From Chloroflexota bacterium (GTDB lineage Bacteria; Chloroflexota; Anaerolineae; J102): a stretch of 11,721 nucleotides of DNA. Both the position numbers and the translations under genes were made by a program. Shown piece after piece: positions 6,044 to 11,721 of this stretch; the first letter of the stretch is position 1; each line of letters opens with the position of its first letter. The notes beneath the pieces were generated by a model. That model was not told the origin of the DNA. It worked only from the letters and a program-made list of their open reading frames with translations, and ran no database searches. The stretch spans positions 12,274 to 23,994 of the forward strand of contig JAADFV010000448.1 of NCBI GenBank assembly GCA_013152695.1, read 5' to 3'.

Positions 6044-7996
6044 ATGAACCGCAAGACAATACGCTGGGTATTTTTAGTGCTTGTTCTGCTCCTGGCCGTA
6101 GCTCTTCCCGTCTCCGCCCAGAGCAAATCACTGTATTGGGATCGTTTCGATGTTGACATCAGCGTAAACAAGGATGGCACGTTCGATGTCGCGGAAAAGC
6201 AAACGATTGTCTTTACCAGTGGAACGTTCACCTACGGATATCGCAGCATCGATACGCATCTTACCAGCAGCATCACAGATATTCGGGTCAGTGACGAGCA
6301 GGGGGATTATGTACAAAACAGCAGTAAATTGCCACGCACCTTCACCGTAACACCGAGCGGCACACGGCTGGAAATTCGCTGGTATTTCAAAGAAGCAGCA
6401 GATGAGAGCCGCACCTTTGTCGTAAGCTACCGTGTCCATGGTGGTTTGCGCTATTACGATGCCGGCGATCAGGTTTGGTGGGTGGCCGTGTATCCCGATC
6501 GCTCTTTCCCGGTCAACAACAGCGTCGTCACCATTCATGTGCCCGCGCCTGCCCGCATCGATAACTTTGATAGCTATTTCACTCCCGCCGACATGGAGCA
6601 GATCGACGACCAAACGGTGCGTTTAACGGCCAAGGAACGCATTCCTCCCAATCAGAGTTTTGAAGTGCGAGCCCAGTTTACGCATGGGGTCGTGGCCGGT
6701 AAGCCTGCGGCCTGGCAACAGGCCGAAGATGAACGCGCCGCCGAGCTCGAACGCCAGGCTGCATATGATGAAAAATGGCGTCCCCTCGTCAATTTGATCG
6801 TGGGTGCGATTTCTCTCATGCTGTTATTGCTGGCACCGCTGGCGGTTTACCTTATTTGGTATTTACGGGGTCGTGATGTTCAGACCGATTTTGCTGCCGA
6901 ATATTTGCCTGAGCCACCTTCAGATTTGCCACCGGGTATGGTGGGTACCTTGCTTGATGAGACGGCAGACATGGAGGATATCCTCGCTACACTCGTGGAT
7001 TTGAGCAGGCGCGGCTATATCAAGATCGAGGAATTGGCCCCAGAAGAAGTGGGGATATTCGGTCGGGGTGTGGGCGATTTTGAGTATACGCTTCTCAAAG
7101 AACCAGGTGATGAGCTCAGACCCTATGAAAAAGAACTGATCAAAGCCCTCTTTGGCACAAAGAAGAAGCGAAAACTCTCCGATCTCAAGGCAAAATTCTA
7201 CACTTATCTCCCCAAACTCCGAAAGTCCTTGTACAACGAAGTGACCGAATCTGGTTACTTTGCCGCCAATCCAGAGCAAGTCCGCAATCGCTGGAGCGTA
7301 TTAGGCGTATTGATGTTGATATTTACAGTAGTCTTTGCTTGCATTGTCTTGAGTGTATTGAGTCCTTATACGGATTTGGCGATCTTCTTACCTGTCGGCC
7401 TGGGGATTTTCTCCTTCGGCCTCATCATTATCGCCCGCTTCATGCCTCGCAAGACGGTCAAGGGAGCAGAGCAAGCGGCGCGCTGGAAGGCCTTCCGCAC
7501 TTACCTCGAAAACATCGACAAATATACCGATCTGAAACGTGCGACAGAGCTATTCGAACGCTATCTTCCCTATGCCATCGCCTTCGGTTTGGAAAAAGAA
7601 TATCTCAAAACCTGGGAGCGGGTACCGGAAACCCCCATACCGAGCTGGTATGCTCCCTATCCTCGTCCCATGATATACGGTTACGGCACTCCGGGGCGCG
7701 TTCCCGGTCAGGCTTCACCCGCAGCTCGCCCCGCCGAAGGGGGGGGAGGAATGCCCAGCCTGGGTGACGCCAGTCGTGGTATGACTACGGGACTGGCCGG
7801 TATGAGTGCGGGCTTTACAGGTATGTTATCCAGTGCTGCCAGAACGCTATCGAGTCGCCCCCAACCCAGTGGTGGCAGCGGCTGGTCCTCTACGCGCGGA
7901 AGCTCAGGAGGAGGCGGCTTCTCCGGCGGTGGTTGGAGTGGCGGCGGTAGTTTCGGCGGTGGTGGTGGCGGTGGCGGCGGTGGCGGCTTCGGCTGA
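6044..7996 (+). CDS. DUF2207 family membrane protein with glycine-rich tail
   Basis: A 650-residue membrane protein. It has a cleavable signal peptide (MNRKTIRWVF, hydrophobic core, SAQS near residue 26) and a large extracytoplasmic beta-rich DUF2207 domain (about 30-215) with the family pattern of YWDRFDVDISVNKDGTFDVAE and the tryptophan-rich segment DQVWWVAVYPD. A transmembrane helix follows at about 250-274, then a cytoplasmic helical region (290-410), two more helices (418-437 and 446-464), the conserved AARWKAFRTYLEN segment, and a tail from about 565 ending in a Gly/Ser-rich run (GGGGGGGG near the end). The function of DUF2207 proteins is not established. The start at 6044 is chosen because it begins the signal peptide and has GGAG 11 bases upstream; the open frame reaches back to 5981. 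It is the first gene of a four-gene set with gaps of about 60 bases. Confidence 0.9.
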   Translation: MNRKTIRWVFLVLVLLLAVALPVSAQSKSLYWDRFDVDISVNKDGTFDVAEKQTIVFTSGTFTYGYRSIDTHLTSSITDIRVSDEQGDYVQNSSKLPRTFTVTPSGTRLEIRWYFKEAADESRTFVVSYRVHGGLRYYDAGDQVWWVAVYPDRSFPVNNSVVTIHVPAPARIDNFDSYFTPADMEQIDDQTVRLTAKERIPPNQSFEVRAQFTHGVVAGKPAAWQQAEDERAAELERQAAYDEKWRPLVNLIVGAISLMLLLLAPLAVYLIWYLRGRDVQTDFAAEYLPEPPSDLPPGMVGTLLDETADMEDILATLVDLSRRGYIKIEELAPEEVGIFGRGVGDFEYTLLKEPGDELRPYEKELIKALFGTKKKRKLSDLKAKFYTYLPKLRKSLYNEVTESGYFAANPEQVRNRWSVLGVLMLIFTVVFACIVLSVLSPYTDLAIFLPVGLGIFSFGLIIIARFMPRKTVKGAEQAARWKAFRTYLENIDKYTDLKRATELFERYLPYAIAFGLEKEYLKTWERVPETPIPSWYAPYPRPMIYGYGTPGRVPGQASPAARPAEGGGGMPSLGDASRGMTTGLAGMSAGFTGMLSSAARTLSSRPQPSGGSGWSSTRGSSGGGGFSGGGWSGGGSFGGGGGGGGGGGFG

Positions 7997-8057
7997 TTGT
8001 CCCTCTCCTCTTTTCTTACTTACCCACAATTATCTCAGGAATCAGGATCGACTTACT

Positions 8058-8588
8058 ATGAACATTGGCAGAATCTCTGGCATTATTCTCATCGTTGCCG
8101 CCCTTTTGATTGCTCTCGCCTCTGCCGTTCTGCTCGGCGTGCAGCTAAAAACCGAGGCCAACGCCACCGTGGGTGGTCAATTATTGGGCTTTGTGCTCAT
8201 TTTCATCTTCGTGGTGGTGCCGTTGGCGGGCGTGGGTGGCTTTCTTTTGTGGCGCGGTCGCGGTGAGGAAGCACAAATGGCCAAAGCCCGTGCCGAGCGT
8301 ACTATCCTCAACATGGTCCTTACTCAAGGTAAAGTTCGACTCGATGAAATTTCTCTGGAATTAGATAAGCCACGAGATGAGGTCGAAGACCTTGTACGTG
8401 ATCTCGTCGGCAAACAACTATTTACCGGTGCCATCAATTGGAAAGATGGTATCCTTTTTTCTAAAGAAGCATCACAGCTCAAAGCCGATCACAAATGTCC
8501 CAATTGCGGCGGTCAATTAGAACTGGCCGGCAAAGGAATGGTGATTTGCCCCTACTGTGGTGCCGAGGTCTTTTTACACTTAGACTAA
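8058..8588 (+). CDS. Two-helix membrane protein with winged-helix-like region and zinc ribbon
   Basis: A 176-residue protein. Two transmembrane helices (about 7-28 and 40-65) are followed by a basic stretch and a helical region (about 80-135, ERTILNMVLTQGKVRLDEIS and after) that resembles a small winged-helix or PCI-like fold. The C-terminus is a zinc ribbon with CPNC (Cys147, Cys150) and CPYC (Cys164, Cys167). The soluble part should be cytoplasmic. The exact family is not known to me. The ATG at 8058 is used because it opens the first membrane helix; AGGA lies about 11 bases upstream. The frame continues back into the DUF2207 gene but there it is only a shadow of the Gly-rich tail. It sits 61 bases after DUF2207 and 60 before the helical protein. 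Zinc-ribbon membrane proteins such as YdjG occur next to SPFH proteins in Bacillus, which suggests an adaptor role; this is inference. Confidence 0.85.
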   Translation: MNIGRISGIILIVAALLIALASAVLLGVQLKTEANATVGGQLLGFVLIFIFVVVPLAGVGGFLLWRGRGEEAQMAKARAERTILNMVLTQGKVRLDEISLELDKPRDEVEDLVRDLVGKQLFTGAINWKDGILFSKEASQLKADHKCPNCGGQLELAGKGMVICPYCGAEVFLHLD

Positions 8589-8648
8589 CCATTCGCTCAT
8601 CGGCCCCACGTGACCGTTGATGATTCGCCATTCAAGAAGGAGGCACAT

Positions 8649-9170
8649 ATGACCTTACTCGACAAAGCCAAAGCTGGCATGGGCTCGATTGAAAGGACAA
8701 TCAGCGGGCTCCCTGTACTGCGTGATTACCGCGAAAAAGAACTCAGGCGTGAGGCCGATCGTCGTCTTCGCCGGCGTATAGCCCGGCGACTGGAGTCGTC
8801 TCGTCGTAAGCTCACTAGCTTACAACGCGATCTTGTTACAGCAGGACAACTACATGCTTTACCTGAACTGGAACGCGCTGTCGGTCGCATCCAACTGCTT
8901 ATCGATCGGATCAAAACCGCAGCTTCGGGCTACGCGGGCTTCTTCGATGCAGAAAAAGTACGCGAAGATGAGCTTCAGGAAATAATCAATTTCGATGAAG
9001 CCATTAGCCAGCGTATCCCTGAGATCAATGCCCACATCGATGCCCTCAATCAGGCAATCCAGACCGGTGAGGGCTACGACGAAGCTCTGACCACGCTCAT
9101 GAATGCCTTGAACGAACTTCATGAGCAATTCGATCAGCGGCAAGAGGCGATTAACGCTGCGACCGAGTAA
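8649..9170 (+). CDS. Basic helical protein of unknown function
   Basis: A 173-residue, cysteine-free, almost wholly helical protein with no signal peptide or membrane helix. Residues 25-60 are very arginine-rich (14 Arg, including RRLRRRIARR), giving a strongly basic amphipathic helix. The remainder (60-173) is acidic and has leucine/isoleucine spacing like helical bundles or coiled coils. The start at 8649 has a good GGAGG site; an upstream GTG at 8610 lacks one. I do not recognise a family. In position it takes the place that PspA has beside ydjGHI in Bacillus, but I see no PspA sequence similarity. The basic helix could bind an anionic membrane or nucleic acid. Confidence 0.85.
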   Translation: MTLLDKAKAGMGSIERTISGLPVLRDYREKELRREADRRLRRRIARRLESSRRKLTSLQRDLVTAGQLHALPELERAVGRIQLLIDRIKTAASGYAGFFDAEKVREDELQEIINFDEAISQRIPEINAHIDALNQAIQTGEGYDEALTTLMNALNELHEQFDQRQEAINAATE

Positions 9171-9232
9171 TCTGTTCGGCTCATCCCATCGTCCAAATCT
9201 ACAGCTACTTTATTTCATAGGAGAAAACCACT

Positions 9233-10282
9233 ATGCCTCGCATTTTTGATATCATTCAAGCACCCGACCAGCGTCCTGACCAACTCGTCCTTCGCGTTCC
9301 CCCGCAAGGGTGGGGCGATATTCGTCTGGGTTCACAACTGGTGGTAGGGGAGAGCCAAAACGCGGTCTTTTTCCGGGACGGCAAGGCTCTGGATACCTTT
9401 GGCCCCGGCCGGCACACCCTCACAACTGCCAACATTCCCCTCCTTATCAACCTGCTCGGTAAGCTTTTCGATGGGGAATCTCCCTTCAAGGCCTCTGTTT
9501 ACTTTGTGAACATGGTCGATTTGCTCGATCAGAAGTGGGGAACGCCTGAGCCTATCGCCCTCCGCGACAAGGACTTGGGTATGGTTCGTCTCCGCGCTTT
9601 TGGCACCTATTCCATTCGTGTGGAAGATGCGCAACGATTTGTCGCCCAGATTGTGGGCCAACGCGGCTATTACAGCACCAGCGAAATCACCAACTGGCTG
9701 CGTGGCCAGCTAATTGCCGGATTTACTGACCTCCTTGGCGAAACGAAGGCAAGCTTGTTTGATCTTCCGGCCCTGGTGGATGAACTTGGGGTTGCACTCA
9801 AAGCCAAGGTCTCGGAGTCCTTCTCCCAATCAGGCATCACGCTCAAACAGGTTTTCGTACAATCGATCAGTGCCACGGAAGATACCCTCAAAGCGATTGA
9901 TGAGCGTGCTGCCATGGGAGCTATTGGTGACATGAACGCCTATCTTCGCTTCAAGGCCGCCCGTGCCCTGGGTACAGCTGCCGAAGGTGTGGGTCAAGGC
10001 GGAAGCGGGGGTGAAGGCGTGGGAGCAGGTTTAGGCCTGGGTGCAGGCATCGGCATGGGGGCAGGACTTGGGGGCATGATTGCTCAGGCCATGCAAGGGG
10101 CCATGCAACCGGCACAACAGGCTCCAGCCTCTTCCTCGACTCCGGCGACACCCCAAAGCAAAAGCGAAATTCAGGCGCTGCTTGACAATCTCGATTTGCG
10201 TTTGGCCAATGGCGAGATCAGTGAAAGCGTCTACGAACGGCTGGTTTCCAAATGGGAAAAACGTCTGCAAGAGATGGAATAG
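9233..10282 (+). CDS. SPFH/band-7 protein with SHOCT C-terminal domain (YdjI-like)
   Basis: A 349-residue protein. The N-terminal SPFH domain (about 15-225) starts with a beta-rich part (LGSQLVVGESQNAVFFRDGK, FGPGRHTLTTANIP) typical of the YdjI-like group: the sequence lacks an N-terminal membrane anchor, unlike flotillin or HflK/C. A Gly/Met/Ala-rich low-complexity linker (250-300) leads to a SHOCT-type tail (about 310-347, with NLDLRLANGEISESVYERLV). SPFH proteins oligomerise on membranes and scaffold microdomains. Bacillus YdjI needs partner membrane proteins for localisation, and the DUF2207 and zinc-ribbon proteins upstream are natural candidates for that role here. The ATG at 9233 has GGAG 9 bases upstream. 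It is the last gene of the set, followed by hairpins. Confidence 0.92.
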   Translation: MPRIFDIIQAPDQRPDQLVLRVPPQGWGDIRLGSQLVVGESQNAVFFRDGKALDTFGPGRHTLTTANIPLLINLLGKLFDGESPFKASVYFVNMVDLLDQKWGTPEPIALRDKDLGMVRLRAFGTYSIRVEDAQRFVAQIVGQRGYYSTSEITNWLRGQLIAGFTDLLGETKASLFDLPALVDELGVALKAKVSESFSQSGITLKQVFVQSISATEDTLKAIDERAAMGAIGDMNAYLRFKAARALGTAAEGVGQGGSGGEGVGAGLGLGAGIGMGAGLGGMIAQAMQGAMQPAQQAPASSSTPATPQSKSEIQALLDNLDLRLANGEISESVYERLVSKWEKRLQEME

Positions 10283-10302
10283 TGGCTGTTAGCTGATTGA
10301 CC

Positions 10303-10369
10303 GGGCTCTTCTGTCCCCAGGGCGCGTTTCAACTAGGGAACAGCTTCCTGGGGGACAGGATGCGAGCCT
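10303..10369 (+). terminator. Long nested inverted repeat after the SPFH gene
   Basis: CTGTCCCCAGG (10311-10321) pairs with CCTGGGGGACAG (10347-10358, one extra G), and outside it GGCTC (10304-10308) pairs with GAGCC (10364-10368). The outer right arm overlaps an alternative small hairpin CGAGC-CTTTC-GCTCG (10363-10377), so the two folds exclude each other. No T-run follows directly. It may help end or protect the operon transcript. Confidence 0.5.
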
Positions 10370-10384
10370 TTCGCTCGAACAAGA

Positions 10385-10414
10385 ATGACGCACCTGCCAG
10401 GTGCGTCATATTTT
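10385..10414 (+). terminator. Perfect palindrome with T-rich flank, probable terminator
   Basis: A 25-base perfect palindrome (10385-10409), whose left arm is ATGACGCACCTG and whose centre is one C, followed by ATTTT. It can fold as about 10 bp with a small loop, and could end transcription of the SPFH operon before the aminopeptidase gene. Its core is nearly the same as the hairpin at 4612-4629, so it may belong to a genomic repeat family used as a terminator. Confidence 0.6.
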
Positions 10415-10475
10415 AGAAACTAGGCGCCGTAATGCATCTACCCAAGTCACGTTCACGTATTTTCGGAAAATAACA

Positions 10476-11720
10476 ATGTCCGATCATTTTTCTCAAACTT
10501 TAGAACAATACGCCCGTCTGGCCATTCAGGTCGGCCTGAATCTTCAGGCGGGCCAGCGTCTATTTATCAAAGATGCCCCTGTCGAAGCTGCTCCTTTCAT
10601 TCGCCAGCTCGCCGAGCAGGCCTATCGTGCCGGGGCGCGCCTGGTCAACATTTATTGGCAAGATGACGCCATTGAATTAAGTCGTTTTCGATATGCGCCA
10701 CGTGATTCTTTCAATGAATATCCCACCTGGCTGAGTGATGGTCTATTGCAAGCCGCTCAAGCGGGGGATGCCATCCTCTCCCTTCGCGGCAGCGATCCCG
10801 ATCTTCTCAAGGATGCTGATCCCGAACTGGTGGGGTTGGCACAAAAGGTGCGTTGGCAGCACCTGCGCCCGGCCCTGGACATCACAGGTCGTAATGGCAC
10901 AAACTGGTTGGTGGTTGCTGCACCGGTGCCAGGTTGGGCCGCGAAAGTCTTTCCCGACCTGAGCTCCGAGCAGGCCTTGGCCAAGTTGTGGGAGATGATC
11001 TTCCATATTTGCCGCCTGGATCAACCCGATCCAGTGACTGCCTGGAAGGAACACATCGCCCAACTGGCGGCACGACGGGACTACATGAATGAACGGCGTT
11101 ATACGGCTCTTCATTATCGCGGCCCCGGCACCGATCTCAAAATCGGCCTGCCCGATGGACATCTTTGGAAAGGCGCCAGTAGCTTTACTCAAAATGGCAT
11201 CGAGTTTATCGCCAATATGCCCACAGAAGAGATATTCACAATGCCCCATCGCTCCCGCGTGGAGGGAGTGGTCACCGCCTCGATGCCTCTGAGCTATAAC
11301 AGCACTCTGATCGAAGACTTTAGCCTTACTTTTGCCGAAGGTCGCGTGGTGAAATTCTCGGCGCGTCGCGGCGAAGAAGTTCTCCGGAAACTGATCGAAA
11401 CAGACGAAGGGGCCGCTCGTTTAGGTGAAGTCGCGCTCGTTCCTCATAACTCTCCCATTGCCGATACCGGCATCCTTTTCTATGATGGCCTCATCGACGA
11501 GAATGCTGCCTGTCACCTTGCTTTGGGCAGTGCTTATCCCATCACCCTTCAGCAAGGTGAGTCCCTCAGTACCGAGGACTTTATCGCCGCCGGCGGCAAC
11601 AAGAGTTTGGTCCATGTCGATTTCATGGTCGGTTCCAACCGGCTCGATATCGATGGTATTCGCCAGGATGGTGTTGTCGAAGCGATTTTCCGCCAGGGCG
11701 AATGGGCTTTTACCGTCTAA
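10476..11720 (+). CDS. M29 family aminopeptidase (thermophilic aminopeptidase / AmpS-PepS type)
   Basis: A complete 414-residue cytoplasmic metallopeptidase, the usual length for the family, which removes N-terminal residues from peptides using a two-metal site. Expected ligand motifs are present: NMPTEEIFT (Glu251/Glu252), LGEVALVP (Glu318), CHLALGSAY (His347, Tyr354) and LVHVDFMVGS (His380, Asp382). The N-terminal domain (1-200) has the family start HFSQTLEQYARLAIQVGLNLQAGQRLFI. The ATG at 10476 matches that start; the open frame extends back to 10401 but the extra part overlaps the terminator palindrome and has no family similarity. The ribosome site is weak (GGAAA). The stop ends one base before the window edge. 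It is separated by hairpins from the SPFH operon and is likely its own transcript. Confidence 0.96.
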   Translation: MSDHFSQTLEQYARLAIQVGLNLQAGQRLFIKDAPVEAAPFIRQLAEQAYRAGARLVNIYWQDDAIELSRFRYAPRDSFNEYPTWLSDGLLQAAQAGDAILSLRGSDPDLLKDADPELVGLAQKVRWQHLRPALDITGRNGTNWLVVAAPVPGWAAKVFPDLSSEQALAKLWEMIFHICRLDQPDPVTAWKEHIAQLAARRDYMNERRYTALHYRGPGTDLKIGLPDGHLWKGASSFTQNGIEFIANMPTEEIFTMPHRSRVEGVVTASMPLSYNSTLIEDFSLTFAEGRVVKFSARRGEEVLRKLIETDEGAARLGEVALVPHNSPIADTGILFYDGLIDENAACHLALGSAYPITLQQGESLSTEDFIAAGGNKSLVHVDFMVGSNRLDIDGIRQDGVVEAIFRQGEWAFTV

Positions 11721-11721
11721 A

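Noticed and set aside
5941..6156. 71-codon ORF overlapping the start of the DUF2207 gene, with GGAGGA inside it before a TTG
   Set aside because: It overlaps the DUF2207 signal-peptide coding region in another frame and its peptide resembles no protein; GGAGGA is not placed for the 6044 ATG.
7906..7993. GGN-rich tract as a possible tandem DNA repeat
   Set aside because: It is the coding sequence of the glycine-rich tail of the DUF2207 protein, with irregular codons.
1..11721. CRISPR array, tRNA or rRNA genes, toxin-antitoxin or phage defence genes
   Set aside because: I looked for these and saw no regularly spaced repeats, no tRNA-like cloverleaf and no matching protein motifs.

Overview
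The window reads as ordinary bacterial chromosome of moderate GC, with short intergenic gaps and several genes lacking a clear Shine-Dalgarno site. The combination of a NurA-family nuclease, a DUF2207 membrane protein, a zinc-ribbon membrane protein, a SHOCT-tailed SPFH protein and an M29 aminopeptidase fits a Chloroflexota (Anaerolineae-like) genome. That assignment is inference from gene content only; there is no rRNA or other marker here.

Left half (158-4297), all on the minus strand in transcription order: argG (argininosuccinate synthase), a PHP-domain metal-dependent phosphoesterase, a NurA-family nuclease and a universal stress protein. argG has a near-consensus promoter (4510-4538). 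Its leader carries a 19-codon ORF starting almost exactly at the predicted transcription start. That ORF has four arginine codons, all AGG, and a strong intrinsic terminator follows before argG. This looks like translation-dependent arginine attenuation with a leaderless leader peptide and is the most interesting signal in the window.

Centre (4504-6043): the region between argG and the rightward genes holds a roughly 130-bp MITE-like palindromic element bounded by an 11-bp direct repeat, sitting just upstream of the argG promoter. Next comes a lipoprotein (4913-5593) made of two tandem copies of one domain. After it lies a decayed dispersed repeat (5751-5855) whose other copy is at the left edge of the window (1-105).

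Right half (6044-11720), all on the plus strand: a four-gene set with about 60-bp gaps encodes a DUF2207 membrane protein, a two-helix membrane protein with winged-helix-like region and zinc ribbon, a basic helical protein, and an SPFH/band-7 protein with a SHOCT tail. The set resembles in outline the Bacillus ydjGHI/PspA membrane-organising system. Two hairpin structures close the set, followed by a complete M29 aminopeptidase.
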